From Marixanthomonas spongiae (GTDB taxonomy: Bacteria; Bacteroidota; Bacteroidia; Flavobacteriales; Flavobacteriaceae): a DNA stretch of 64,000 bases. The stretch covers positions 62,001-126,000 of the forward strand of contig NZ_QEHR01000003.1 of assembly GCF_003095375.1 (NCBI RefSeq), read 5' to 3'. Below are positions 26,476 to 35,302 of this stretch, piece after piece (the first letter of the stretch is position 1; each line of letters opens with the position of its first letter). The notes under the pieces are model-generated. The model searched no databases and was not told the DNA's origin. It saw only the letters and a program-made list of their open reading frames with translations. A program made the position numbers and the translations under genes.

Positions 26476-27321
26476 ATGATGAAAAAGCTAATCACACTAA
26501 CCTTACTTTCGGGCGCATTTGTTTTTACCTCTTGCGTATCGAAAAAGAAGTATGTCGAACTACAGAACGATTATAATGAAACCCGTTCGCAACTGACCAA
26601 AACACAAGTTGAAAAAGAAGAAATTGAAGCTAAATACGCTAAGATAGAAGAAAGGGTAGCCGATTATAACTCTAAAATACAATCGTTGAAAGATACCAAC
26701 GACAGCCGGTTACAATTAGAAGGCAATGTAGTGGTATCTAACAAAGACAAAGAAAAAATGAGGGCGGCATTGGCTAAGGTGGATCAAGAAGAATTGGCAC
26801 AGGCCAAAACCTTAGAAGACAGTATGAACCTTATTGTTTCATACAACTTAAAGCAAAACCTTGACAGTTCTTTAATTGGTGAAGGCGAGGAAGACGATAT
26901 CCAGATTGATATTGACGAAACCGTCGTGATGATTACCGTTTCAGATAAATTATTGTTTAAATCAGGAAGTGCCCGCGTTAACCCTAAAGCCAATAATTTA
27001 TTGGAACGACTGGCTTCAGTAATCAATAGCGAACCAGCTATGGAAGTAATGGTAGAAGGCCACACCGATTCACAAACTGTAAAACCTGGATCGTACGTAA
27101 AAGACAACTGGGAGTTGAGCGTAAAACGTTCTACCGCTGTTATTAGAAAATTGCAAGACGACTTTGGCGTAGCTCCAGAAAAATTAATAGCGGCCGGTAG
27201 AAGCAGCTACCACCCACTTACCGAAGAAGAAACCAAAGAAGCGTACGCAAAAAACAGAAGGACGCGCATCGTGATCCTTCCTAATCTCGACAAATTTTTG
27301 GCTCTGCTTTCTGCCAATTAA
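26476..27321 (+). CDS. OmpA-family lipoprotein
   Basis: A 281-residue protein from the ATG at 26476; a second ATG follows directly. The signal peptide ends in the lipobox FVFTSC. Residues 25-95 are a heptad-rich coiled coil (VELQNDYNETRSQLTKTQVE). The C-terminal OmpA domain has VMVEGHTDSQTV and NWELSVKRSTAVIRKLQ, the peptidoglycan-binding motif, and ends in NRRTRIVILP. It should anchor the outer membrane to the wall. A palindromic operator-like site overlaps its promoter and a terminator follows, so it is monocistronic and probably regulated. Confidence 0.9.
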   Translation: MMKKLITLTLLSGAFVFTSCVSKKKYVELQNDYNETRSQLTKTQVEKEEIEAKYAKIEERVADYNSKIQSLKDTNDSRLQLEGNVVVSNKDKEKMRAALAKVDQEELAQAKTLEDSMNLIVSYNLKQNLDSSLIGEGEEDDIQIDIDETVVMITVSDKLLFKSGSARVNPKANNLLERLASVINSEPAMEVMVEGHTDSQTVKPGSYVKDNWELSVKRSTAVIRKLQDDFGVAPEKLIAAGRSSYHPLTEEETKEAYAKNRRTRIVILPNLDKFLALLSAN

Positions 27322-27344
27322 CCACGGGTTAAAACCTCATAATT

Positions 27345-27373
27345 AAAAGCGGCTCTTGTGGGCCGCTTTTTTT
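27345..27373 (+). terminator. Rho-independent terminator
   Basis: AAAAGCGGC pairs with GCCGCTTTT across TCTTGTGG and is followed by a run of T. It lies 24 bases after the OmpA stop. Confidence 0.85.
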
Positions 27374-27489
27374 ATGTAATAAGTTAATTAATGATTTTTC
27401 TGTAGCAATGTTAAAATTAACACAATAAAATGTTAAACAAATGATAATATTATTTATCTTTACAAGATTACATCCCTAATTGGTGCGCT

Positions 27490-27852
27490 ATGGTACAGAA
27501 AATCAACACAGACTTTTGCGAACTGCACCTTTATACAAAATATGCCATTTTAAAGGTTTTTGAAAATGTGTTTTACGATGTGGAAAAAGCAACCATCGTG
27601 CAGCGCAAATTTCAGGATTTTTTCGAAAATAAACCTTTTGTCTTGATTTCCGACAGAAACATTAAACACGAAGTGGATTTCAAGCTCTACAAAAGCAACA
27701 CCTTACAAAATATTGAAGGTCTGGCCATAGTATCAGCAAATCCCGAAGAACGGGAACGGGCCGTTTTAGAACAGCCCCACTTCAGCAAAAGTTTCGCCTT
27801 CTTCGAAAAGCTTGGCGATGCCCAAAATTGGGCAGAGGCCTTTTTTAGGTAA
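27490..27852 (+). CDS. Small soluble protein, function unknown
   Basis: A 120-residue protein with no signal peptide or membrane helix. The pattern of beta strands and helices (FCELHLYTKYAILKVFENV, FVLISDRNIKHEVDFKLY, GLAIVSANPEERERAVLEQ, FAFFEKLGDAQNWAEAFF) recalls STAS/SpoIIAA-like folds, and the C-terminal FEKLGDAQNWAEAFF is a typical ending of that shape. No conserved phosphorylation serine is evident. It stands alone between terminators. The assignment is to a fold only, and a function is not claimed. Confidence 0.6.
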   Translation: MVQKINTDFCELHLYTKYAILKVFENVFYDVEKATIVQRKFQDFFENKPFVLISDRNIKHEVDFKLYKSNTLQNIEGLAIVSANPEERERAVLEQPHFSKSFAFFEKLGDAQNWAEAFFR

Positions 27853-27868
27853 CAATTCCTATAAAAAT

Positions 27869-27905
27869 AAAAGGCCGCCATTCATTATAGAATCGCAGCC
27901 TTTTT
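27869..27905. terminator. Bidirectional terminator between convergent genes
   Basis: AAAAGGC (27869-27875) pairs with GCCTTTT (27898-27904). A-rich on one side and T-rich on the other, it could end both the + gene at 27852 and the minus SDR gene at 27927. Confidence 0.6.
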
Positions 27906-27926
27906 ATCATTCCAATAAACTATTGC

Positions 27927-28661
27927 TTACTTTTTAGCACTTGGCGGCACAGTAGGCCGTACTTCTATTTTACTGGGCAGGGTACGTGGGTGCATGGTCA
28001 ATAGATCGATCACCAGTTTTCCTATGTCTTCTATTTGTATTTTCCATCCCTCATCGCCTTCGGTAGGTTCGTTTCCGTTAAAGTAAGTAGAGACACTGCC
28101 GGGCATGATGGTGCTTACTTTTACATGGTGCTTTCTTAGATCCAGCATGGCAGCCTGCGTAAAACCTGTAATTCCGAATTTACTGGCGTTGTAAGCCGCT
28201 CCCCCAGCAAAGAAATTGGTGCCCGCCAAACTGGAGATGGTGATAAAATATCCTTGTTGCTGCTTCAAGTGTTCCACGCTCGCTTTCAACGTATAAAAAG
28301 GGCCCGTCAAGTTGGTGTCTATGGTTTCTTGCCACTGTGTTGGGGTTAATTCTTCCACCGAGCCAAAATGGCCCAGCCCGGCATTGGCAATCACGATATC
28401 CAACCCACCAAACTGCTCCACCACTTGGTTTACGGCTTGTTGCTGGCTTTCAAAGCTTCGTACATCGGCTTCAATACCTATGGCTTTTGCGTGATTGTTT
28501 TCGGCATTATTTAAGGTTTCTGCCGCTTGTTTTGCGGTCGTTTCTTTTCTTCCGGTAATGGCAACGTTGATTCCCTGTTGCAATAAGCTTACCGCAATGC
28601 CATAGCCTATGCCTTTGGTTCCGCCGGTTATCAATGCTGTTTTTCCTTGTAATTCTTTCAT
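27927..28661 (-). CDS. Short-chain dehydrogenase/reductase
   Basis: A 244-residue classical SDR. The NAD(P) motif is TGGTKGIGYGIA near the N-terminus, with IANAGLGHFG in the middle, and the catalytic Ser and Tyr-x-x-x-Lys in TISSLAGTNFFAGGAAYNAS ending in YNASK. The size is normal. The closest names in related genomes are 3-oxoacyl-ACP reductase-like or sugar/aldehyde SDR; the substrate is not decidable here. I chose the ATG at 28659-28661 rather than a TTG nine bases upstream. Confidence 0.85.
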   Translation of the reverse strand: MKELQGKTALITGGTKGIGYGIAVSLLQQGINVAITGRKETTAKQAAETLNNAENNHAKAIGIEADVRSFESQQQAVNQVVEQFGGLDIVIANAGLGHFGSVEELTPTQWQETIDTNLTGPFYTLKASVEHLKQQQGYFITISSLAGTNFFAGGAAYNASKFGITGFTQAAMLDLRKHHVKVSTIMPGSVSTYFNGNEPTEGDEGWKIQIEDIGKLVIDLLTMHPRTLPSKIEVRPTVPPSAKK

Positions 28662-28677
28662 ATCATTCAATTTTCCC

Positions 28678-28685
28678 CAAAGTTA
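28678..28685 (-). promoter_or_regulatory. Putative -7 box (TAACTTTG)
   Basis: On the minus strand TAACTTTG lies 16 bases before the ATG of the SDR gene. It matches TAnnTTTG, with no clear -33 element at ideal spacing. It implies a very short leader. Confidence 0.4.
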
Positions 28686-28720
28686 CAAAGCCGAACAACC
28701 AATTGTTATTAATTTATCCT

Positions 28721-28728
28721 TAAATTTG
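28721..28728 (+). promoter_or_regulatory. Putative -7 box (TAAATTTG)
   Basis: TAAATTTG lies 30 bases before the ATG of the VanX-like gene and matches TAnnTTTG. A TTG sits 15 bases upstream, shorter than the ideal 19. Confidence 0.35.
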
Positions 28729-28758
28729 AGCAACCCTCGTTAGCAAAACCCCCATAAA

Positions 28759-29370
28759 ATGTACGGCCGTTTACTTTTTGTATTTTTTCTTTTTATAGGT
28801 TCTTCGGAAATGAGCGCTCAAGATAAATTAGTTGATATTTCAGAACTCTCTACGGAATTTGACTATGAAATCCGCTATGCCACCGAAAATAATTTTATTG
28901 GAGAAGTGCTTTATGATTGCGCCAAATGCCTGTTGGTTAAAGAGGTTGCCGAAGCTTTAGTTAAGGCCAACCGATATTTTTGTGAAAAAGGGTACAAAAT
29001 CAAAATCCACGACTGCTACCGGCCGTTGGACGTTCAAAAAAAAATGTGGGAAAAAGTGCCCAGGGCCACCTATGTTGCCAATCCGTACGATGGCGCATCA
29101 GTGCACAATCGCGGTGCAGCCGTTGACATCACTTTGGTTACCTTAGAAGGATGTTACGTGGAAATGGGCAGCGATTATGATTATTTTGGCCGCGAAGCGC
29201 ATATTGACAATTATAATTTTTCTGAAGAAATCCTTGCCAACCGCAAACTCCTTATCGATGGCATGCGCAAACACGGTTTTAATACCATTAGGACCGAATG
29301 GTGGCACTTTAGCTATAAAAAAAACTGGCAGTATCCTGTTTTAAACGAGCCGTTACCCTGTGCTAAATAG
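28759..29370 (+). CDS. VanX-type D-alanyl-D-alanine dipeptidase
   Basis: A 203-residue zinc peptidase of family M15D. After a short signal peptide (LLFVFFLFIGSSEMSAQ), zinc ligands appear as His116 and Asp123 in SVHNRGAAVD and His183 in EWWHF, with Glu180 as the general base. The conserved arginine is in YRPLDVQKKMW. Enzymes of this group cleave D-Ala-D-Ala; a secreted form in a species without van genes is probably for peptidoglycan turnover or use of D-Ala dipeptide, not for antibiotic resistance. Its stop overlaps the convergent MscS gene by eight bases. Confidence 0.9.
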   Translation: MYGRLLFVFFLFIGSSEMSAQDKLVDISELSTEFDYEIRYATENNFIGEVLYDCAKCLLVKEVAEALVKANRYFCEKGYKIKIHDCYRPLDVQKKMWEKVPRATYVANPYDGASVHNRGAAVDITLVTLEGCYVEMGSDYDYFGREAHIDNYNFSEEILANRKLLIDGMRKHGFNTIRTEWWHFSYKKNWQYPVLNEPLPCAK

Positions 29371-30298
29371 GTTCATCTGGACTGGAAAGTAAATCCCTTG
29401 GGTCTTTTCTTACCCGTAACGGAATATCTTCCTCGTTACCATACAACTTAAGTTCGGTAATATCTGCAGGTAAGTTAAAGCCGTGCGCCTCCAAGGTTTG
29501 TTTAACCTCTTTGATTACCTGTCCGCGCAGTACCCGTGAGGCTTTTCGGTAATCTATGGTATGCACCCAAAAAAGTACTTTTAGGTTTACGGTACTGGCA
29601 GCGAGTTCGGACTCGATCACAAAGTTATCATGTGTATCGTTGTGCACGATTTCTTCATTGCTGTCCAGTATTTTTTGAATGAGGTTTTTCGCTTCTTCAA
29701 TATCGTCTTCGTAACCTATCCCAACAATAAAATCGACCCTGAAAAAACCATCGGCTGTATAGTTTTCAACTGGTTTGGTGAGCACATCGCTATTGGGAAT
29801 GTAAATGTCACGACCGTCGGTGGTCTTAACATGGGTGTACCGGAAATTGAGGGCTTTTACTTTTCCAAAGTGGGTATCGACCATAATAGTATCGTCGATA
29901 TGAAACGGCCTATTAAACGCCAGGATAATGCCTGCCAAAAAATTTTTTCCTATATCCTGAAACGCAAAACCCAAAATTATGGCAGCCCCGCCTGCGGCAG
30001 TTAAAATACCGGTAGCAATACCGCTCAAACCGGCCACATCCAGCGCGATCATGATGGCAATAAGGCTTAACACGATTTTTAAAGCCTGTGCCAGAAAACG
30101 TGCCATTAATGGGTCTTGGGCTTTTTTTAAAATTCGCTTCCTGAAAAAATTAGTGATAAGCTGCGCAATCAATATCCCGGCTACCACAATAAAAATCCCC
30201 AACGCAATGCGTGGCAATATTTTAAGAAATTCATCGTAGTAATTTTCCACGGCGACCGAAATTTTTTCAGCGGCGGTTAGCTCTTGTATCAATAGCAT
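29363..30298 (-). CDS. MscS-family mechanosensitive channel (3 of 4)
   Basis: A 311-residue MscS homologue. Helices are PRIALGIFIVVAGILIAQLI, ALKIVLSLIAIMIALDVA and the pore helix GGAAIILGFAFQDIGKNFLA, in which the Gly/Ala pattern is looser than in the other copies. The beta domain begins FNRPFHIDDTIMV. The C-terminus after the vestibule adds an acidic tail (GNEEDIPLRVRKDPRD). It begins six bases before the M16 protease stop, so it lies downstream of that gene on the same strand, and its end overlaps VanX by eight bases. Confidence 0.9.
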   Translation of the reverse strand: MLLIQELTAAEKISVAVENYYDEFLKILPRIALGIFIVVAGILIAQLITNFFRKRILKKAQDPLMARFLAQALKIVLSLIAIMIALDVAGLSGIATGILTAAGGAAIILGFAFQDIGKNFLAGIILAFNRPFHIDDTIMVDTHFGKVKALNFRYTHVKTTDGRDIYIPNSDVLTKPVENYTADGFFRVDFIVGIGYEDDIEEAKNLIQKILDSNEEIVHNDTHDNFVIESELAASTVNLKVLFWVHTIDYRKASRVLRGQVIKEVKQTLEAHGFNLPADITELKLYGNEEDIPLRVRKDPRDLLSSPDEPI

Positions 30299-30303
30299 AT
30301 GGT

Positions 30304-33129
30304 TTATTTTTTAACTGGGTTTCCGTGGATGTCCAACTCGATTACCGGTTTACCCAATTTTTTAACTTCCTCAAACTGTGTGGCTTTATCGCCCACCACC
30401 ACATAGGTCATCTCTCCTTCTTTTATATATTTGTTGATGATGGTTTTAAAATCTTCCAAATCCATGTTCATTAATAAATTTTGTTCTTTATTGATGAAAT
30501 CATCAGGTTTTCCATAGGTGTCTATTTGGCTCAAAAGCCCTAACTTAGCGTTCAACGATTCATATGCCCGGGTATTTTCTTTTATTACCTTATTCTGGGT
30601 AAGTGCAACATCCTCTTTTGTAAAACCGGGACCATAGTCTTTTACCATATTTTCGATGATTTTCAAGGACGGCAAAGTTGCATTGGCCCGCACACTGGTA
30701 CTGATGGTAAAAGGTGCCGTTGCCTCCCGCGATGGAATATACGAATAGGCACCATACGTATATCCTTTTTCTATTCTTAGCGTTTGAAATAACCGCCCAC
30801 TGGAGCCACCTCCTAAAATTTCATTGGCAAAATTCAACTTGGTGTAATCCTCATTTTTTGCCGAAAGTGCTGGTAAACCAATATAAATGACCGATTGCTT
30901 GGAGTTTGGCACATCGATAAAATACAGATTTCCAGCAGAAGCCTTGTTTATGATTTCTTCGGAAGGAATGGAGACTTTCTCGCCTGTCCATTTTTCCGAA
31001 AGGGAGGAAAGCGCATCTATCACGCGTGCTTTTTCTATGTTTCCAACAACTTTAAATGTAGCGCCATTTGGTGAAAGGTTTTTGTAGAAGTCTTTTACAT
31101 CGGGCAACGAAATATTTGCAACGGTTGCTAATGTGCCTTCAGGTGAAACGCCATAGCTGTTTTCTTCACCATAAATCAATTTATTGAAATTGAGCGATGC
31201 AATGGCACGCGGATTGGCTTCATTTCCTTTTAAGGAAGTTATCAATTCCTGTTTTAAGCGGTTAAACTCTTGTTCGTCCCAACGCGGTTGCAATAACATT
31301 TCCGCCACCAGTTGAATGGTTGCTTCAAAATTACGCGACAGGCAGTTACCAGAAACATTGATCTCTTCCAACCCGCCACGGATTGAAATACGGGAACCCA
31401 ACAAACCAATGGCCTCTTCAAGCTCGGCAGCTGTTTTGGTTTTGGTGCCTTCGTTCATTAAATCGGCAGTCAGCACAGCCAAACCAGCTTTGTTTTCAGG
31501 ATCCAACCTATGGCCTCCAGGAAATGTTAACGTGAAATTCACCAAAGGCAATTCATTGTTTTCAATGCCCAGGACCTTCAACCCATTTTCCATCTTGGCC
31601 TGCCAAACCTCTGGCATCACAAACAGAGGAGTTTCACCAAAGGGAGGTTCGGATCGGTCGTATTTTGATGGGGTTTTTTCATATTCGGCCTCTTCACCTT
31701 GCCCTACTTCTTCACTGGCATCCATGGCCGTTACCTTTTCTTCCCAAACACTGGCTTCTTTTGCGCCGGTTACCGCCAATTCTGGTGAGTTTTTAGGGAC
31801 CACGCTCGTCATGACAAAGTTTTTGTCCTTAATGTATTTGTTATACACACGCATGACATCGTCACGCCCAATTTGTTGAAATAATTTAGTGCGTTTTGTA
31901 ATATAGCCCGGATCACCGCCAAACTCATTGTCCTGAACCAACTGAAACGCTTTGTTGAGCACCGTTGCCACGCCATAGTACAGTTGGGTCTCCAATTCGG
32001 CTTTGATGCGTTGTAATTCTTTATCGGAAAAACCATGGGTTTCAAAATCCTGCAACCCTTTGTCAACAGCTTTTTTCACTTCATCTAAATCCACGCCTTC
32101 ATTGGCCCGGACCCGAATGACAAATTCGCCCGCCAATTCTGAACTGTTGTTATACGAACTTACATTAGGCGCCAATTTCTTTTCTTCTACAACCGATTTG
32201 TACAAAGGCGATTTACGGCTTCCGCTCAATAGCTGACCTAAAACCTCTAAAGCATATTCATCTTTGTTATATCCCTCAACAGTTGGATAGACCATCCGCA
32301 ATTCTGGTAATTTGGCGAAGTTATCCTTAAAATACAGCGATTTTGTTTTATTGAGCGAAACCGGCATAGGCGGCAATGGTTCTACTTTTGGGCCGCTGGG
32401 GATTTCACCAAACCACTTTTTTACCAGTTTTTTGGTTTCCGGAATGTCAATATCCCCGGCAATCACCAGCGACGCATTGGCAGCACCGTAATACTTATTA
32501 TAAAATTCTTTTACATCTTCAAGGGTTGCAGCTTGCAAATCGGGCAAAGACCCGATGACCGTCCAACTGTACGGATGGCCTTCTGGATACAGGTTCTTGC
32601 GGATTATTTCATCGGTATAACCATAGGGTGCATTATCTACCCGTTGGCGTTTTTCGTTTTTTACTACCTGTTTTTCACGCTCCAAAGCTGCTTTTGTCAC
32701 AGTGTTGATCATGTACCCAAATCGGTCGCTGTCGATCCACAATATTTTTTCAAAGGCATCTTTGGGTACCACTTCGTAATATATAGTGCCATCGCTCCAG
32801 GTGCCTCCGTTTCGGCTGCCGCCCCATTCGGGTATCATTTTTCGGTTGGCACCAACAGGTACGTTTTCAGAATCATTGAAAGACATATGTTCAAAAAAGT
32901 GGGCAAAACCGGTTTTTCCAGGTTTTTCACGGCTGGAACCCACATGCATAACTGTAGCCACGGCAACAATGGGCTCGCTTTTGTCCACGTGCAAGATAAC
33001 TTCTAGGCCATTGTCTAACGTAAATTTTTCGTAATCGATGGAAAACTCAGTTGCCGGTTTATCTTGTGCCAAGACCGTATTAAAAAAGAAAAGAATGCAA
33101 ATAAAGAAAGTTGATGATGGAAATTTCAT
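30304..33129 (-). CDS. M16-family zinc metallopeptidase (pitrilysin-like)
   Basis: A 941-residue secreted peptidase with two M16 halves. After a signal peptide (FFICILFFFNTVLAQ) the first half has the inverted zinc motif HFFEH (residues 77-81), with the distal Glu in ALEREKQVVKNEKRQ. The second half, from about residue 500, lacks the motif and forms the non-catalytic partner. It would degrade peptides in the periplasm. It is separated by six bases from the MscS gene downstream. Confidence 0.9.
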   Translation of the reverse strand: MKFPSSTFFICILFFFNTVLAQDKPATEFSIDYEKFTLDNGLEVILHVDKSEPIVAVATVMHVGSSREKPGKTGFAHFFEHMSFNDSENVPVGANRKMIPEWGGSRNGGTWSDGTIYYEVVPKDAFEKILWIDSDRFGYMINTVTKAALEREKQVVKNEKRQRVDNAPYGYTDEIIRKNLYPEGHPYSWTVIGSLPDLQAATLEDVKEFYNKYYGAANASLVIAGDIDIPETKKLVKKWFGEIPSGPKVEPLPPMPVSLNKTKSLYFKDNFAKLPELRMVYPTVEGYNKDEYALEVLGQLLSGSRKSPLYKSVVEEKKLAPNVSSYNNSSELAGEFVIRVRANEGVDLDEVKKAVDKGLQDFETHGFSDKELQRIKAELETQLYYGVATVLNKAFQLVQDNEFGGDPGYITKRTKLFQQIGRDDVMRVYNKYIKDKNFVMTSVVPKNSPELAVTGAKEASVWEEKVTAMDASEEVGQGEEAEYEKTPSKYDRSEPPFGETPLFVMPEVWQAKMENGLKVLGIENNELPLVNFTLTFPGGHRLDPENKAGLAVLTADLMNEGTKTKTAAELEEAIGLLGSRISIRGGLEEINVSGNCLSRNFEATIQLVAEMLLQPRWDEQEFNRLKQELITSLKGNEANPRAIASLNFNKLIYGEENSYGVSPEGTLATVANISLPDVKDFYKNLSPNGATFKVVGNIEKARVIDALSSLSEKWTGEKVSIPSEEIINKASAGNLYFIDVPNSKQSVIYIGLPALSAKNEDYTKLNFANEILGGGSSGRLFQTLRIEKGYTYGAYSYIPSREATAPFTISTSVRANATLPSLKIIENMVKDYGPGFTKEDVALTQNKVIKENTRAYESLNAKLGLLSQIDTYGKPDDFINKEQNLLMNMDLEDFKTIINKYIKEGEMTYVVVGDKATQFEEVKKLGKPVIELDIHGNPVKK

Positions 33130-33222
33130 AATGGTAAGGTTGGTTATTTTAACGACAACTTGTTTGGTTAGACACTTCTTAAAAATGAGTACTAAAAATA
33201 CGAAAACATACGGTGAAACTGG

Positions 33223-33230
33223 TATCTTTG
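33223..33230 (+). promoter_or_regulatory. Putative -7 box (TATCTTTG)
   Basis: TATCTTTG, followed by C, is a perfect match to the flavobacterial -7 box and lies 16 bases before the ATG at 33247. No -33 TTTG is found at 19 bases. The leader would be about ten bases. Confidence 0.45.
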
Positions 33231-33246
33231 CACAAAATTTTTGACT

Positions 33247-33525
33247 ATGGACATTTCAACCAAATCCTTTAAGGTAATCAGTATTTTGGAAGCTATTTCA
33301 TTCCTCGTTCTTTTGGGCATCGCCATGCCGTTGAAATATATTTGGGACATGCCGCAAATGGTACAAGTAGTGGGAATGGCACACGGCGTGCTATTTATTT
33401 TGTACGTGATCGGGGCTTATTTTATGAAAGAAAAGCTAAACTGGTCTTGGGGCACCTTGGGCATCGTGATGCTGTGTTCGGTGCTTCCTTTTGGCCCTTT
33501 TTACGCAGAGCGGAAGTATTTGTAA
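33247..33525 (+). CDS. DUF3817-like membrane protein
   Basis: A 92-residue integral membrane protein from the ATG at 33247 (an in-frame TTG at 33241 is possible). Three helices are visible: VISILEAISFLVLLGIAMP, VVGMAHGVLFILYVIGAYF and LGIVMLCSVLPFGPFYAE. The pattern, with GMAHGVLF in the middle and PFGPFYAER at the end, fits the DUF3817 family. The function is unknown. It has its own promoter-like box and is divergent from the M16 protease. Confidence 0.75.
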   Translation: MDISTKSFKVISILEAISFLVLLGIAMPLKYIWDMPQMVQVVGMAHGVLFILYVIGAYFMKEKLNWSWGTLGIVMLCSVLPFGPFYAERKYL

Positions 33526-33627
33526 CTTATTTAACATTTATTAATCACTGATCTTTAAGTTAGTTAATAGCCACATGCCGCTATTCAAAACTTTAAAAAA
33601 ATAATCTCAACCAATTAAAAAGCATCA

Positions 33628-34914
33628 ATGAACCAAGAAACATTGAAATATTACTTGTGCTGGCTTCAGGAATACTTTGTGGACCAAGGAATGAACCCAG
33701 ATTGGGCCATATTTCTCAACACTATTATCAACTGTGTGGCACTTGGCCTGGTTGTTTTTTTGGTCGATGTTTTTGTAAGGAAGTTCATTGTCCAGCTTTT
33801 TAAGGCCTTTAGCGACAAAACCAAAACCACATATGACGATTTCTTGGTAAAAAGTAATTTCCCGCGTTTTGTGGCTCACTTTTTCCCTGTGATTATCATT
33901 GCGGCTACCCTGCCCATTATTTTTGTGGAATACCCTTTATTTGGTTCATTTTTGCTTCGGTTGGTCGATGTGTATATTATTGTGCTGTGTGTTTTGGTCT
34001 TTAGGAGCGTGCTGAAAACCACAAGAGGTTATCTGGAACACAAACCGCGTTTTCACGACAAGCCGTTGCAAAGCTACCAACAGGTGATGATGATTTTTGG
34101 CTGGGGCGTGGGCATCTTCCTTATTATCAACATCTTGACCGGTTATTCCATTTTCAGTTTAACCACATTGGGAGCGGCATCTGCCATATTGTTGCTTATT
34201 TTCAAGGACACCATTTTGGGTTTTGTGGCGAGCATTCAGGTTTCAGTGAACGATATTGTGCGTATTGGTGATTGGATCACCTTTAGTAAATACGGTGCCG
34301 ATGGAACCGTGACCGAAATAAGCTTGGCCACAGTGACCGTGCAGAACTTTGACAATACGTTCACTACCATCCCCACGTATAGCTTGATTTCAGATTCGTT
34401 TCAAAATTGGCGTGGCATGCAGGAATCTGGCGGTAGACGTATTAAACGGGCGTTGTTCATCGAGCAAGCCTCGGTAAAATTGGTAACCGATGAGGAACTG
34501 GAACAACTTAAAAAAATCCAGCTCATAAAGCCTTACATTGAGCACCGCCAACGCGATGTGGAAAAATACAACCAACGCACCGAAGCCGATAAAACCGTCC
34601 TGTTGAACGGCCGTAACCAAACCAACCTGGGTATTTTCAGAAAATATGTAGATGCTTATTTGCATGAAAATCCTGCCATTAACAAAGAACTTTTTTTAAT
34701 GGTGCGCCATTTGGCCCCAACCGATCGGGGTATCCCGATTGAAGTATATTGTTTTAGCTCAGACAAACGCTGGGAAAATTACGAGCACATACAGGCCGAT
34801 ATTTTTGACCATATCATAGCCGCCGTTCCGTATTTTGGACTGGAGCTACATGAAATCCCTTCAGGAAATGACATTACTGGCCTATTGAAGCATAAGCCTT
34901 CTATCGTTAATTAG
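33628..34914 (+). CDS. MscS-family channel of the long (YbdG/MscM-like) type (4 of 4)
   Basis: A 428-residue MscS homologue with an extended N-terminus. Helices are IFLNTIINCVALGLVVFLVD, FFPVIIIAATLPIIFVEYP, LLRLVDVYIIVLCVLVFRS and WGVGIFLIINILTGYS, followed by a pore helix with LGAASAILLLIFKDTILG and a beta domain beginning VNDIVRIGDWI. The insert EQLKKIQLIKPYIEHRQRD and the ending PTDRGIPIEVYCFSSD match the YbdG group. Its stop overlaps the convergent thioesterase gene by eight bases. Confidence 0.9.
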   Translation: MNQETLKYYLCWLQEYFVDQGMNPDWAIFLNTIINCVALGLVVFLVDVFVRKFIVQLFKAFSDKTKTTYDDFLVKSNFPRFVAHFFPVIIIAATLPIIFVEYPLFGSFLLRLVDVYIIVLCVLVFRSVLKTTRGYLEHKPRFHDKPLQSYQQVMMIFGWGVGIFLIINILTGYSIFSLTTLGAASAILLLIFKDTILGFVASIQVSVNDIVRIGDWITFSKYGADGTVTEISLATVTVQNFDNTFTTIPTYSLISDSFQNWRGMQESGGRRIKRALFIEQASVKLVTDEELEQLKKIQLIKPYIEHRQRDVEKYNQRTEADKTVLLNGRNQTNLGIFRKYVDAYLHENPAINKELFLMVRHLAPTDRGIPIEVYCFSSDKRWENYEHIQADIFDHIIAAVPYFGLELHEIPSGNDITGLLKHKPSIVN

Positions 34915-35302
34915 AAGGATTCAATCGGTCTTTTACAAATTCTATTTTGCTTTTCCCGTGGGGTGTTGGGGTTCCGTTTTCATCCAAGCTTACCATAATG
35001 ATGGTATCGATGGTAATGATCACTTCCCGCGTCATTTTATTACGAACTTCGCAGGCAAGCGTTAATGATGATCTTCCAAATTTTACGGCTTCCAGCCCTA
35101 TTTCTATGATATCGCCCTTTTTGGCCGAGCTTAGAAAGTTGATCTCACTCATATATTTGGTTACGGTCTTGGGATTTTCCAATTGAATAATGGCATATAG
35201 CGCCGCTTCTTCATCGATCCATTCCAGTAACCGGCCTCCAAACAAGGTGCCATTGGGGTTTAAATCTTCAGGTTTTATCCATTTTCGGGTGTGAAAGTTC
35301 AT
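34907..35302 (-). CDS. Acyl-CoA thioesterase (hotdog fold)
   Basis: A 131-residue single-hotdog protein. The central helix and catalytic region is NPNGTLFGGRLLEWIDEEAA, with Asp/Glu before the helix, and the strand SSAKKGDIIEIGLEAVKFGR follows. It resembles YciA/BACH thioesterases that hydrolyse acyl-CoA in the cytosol. The substrate is unknown. Its ATG shares one base with the stop of the DUF72 gene (TAATG), and its end overlaps the convergent MscS gene. Confidence 0.85.
   Translation of the reverse strand: MNFHTRKWIKPEDLNPNGTLFGGRLLEWIDEEAALYAIIQLENPKTVTKYMSEINFLSSAKKGDIIEIGLEAVKFGRSSLTLACEVRNKMTREVIITIDTIIMVSLDENGTPTPHGKSKIEFVKDRLNPSN

Noticed and set aside
27490-27852. SpoIIAA-type anti-sigma antagonist
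   Set aside because: The fold resembles STAS, but no conserved phosphorylated serine and no kinase partner are visible.
28759-29370. Vancomycin resistance gene
   Set aside because: There is a signal peptide and no vanA/vanH partner; a role in wall turnover is more likely.
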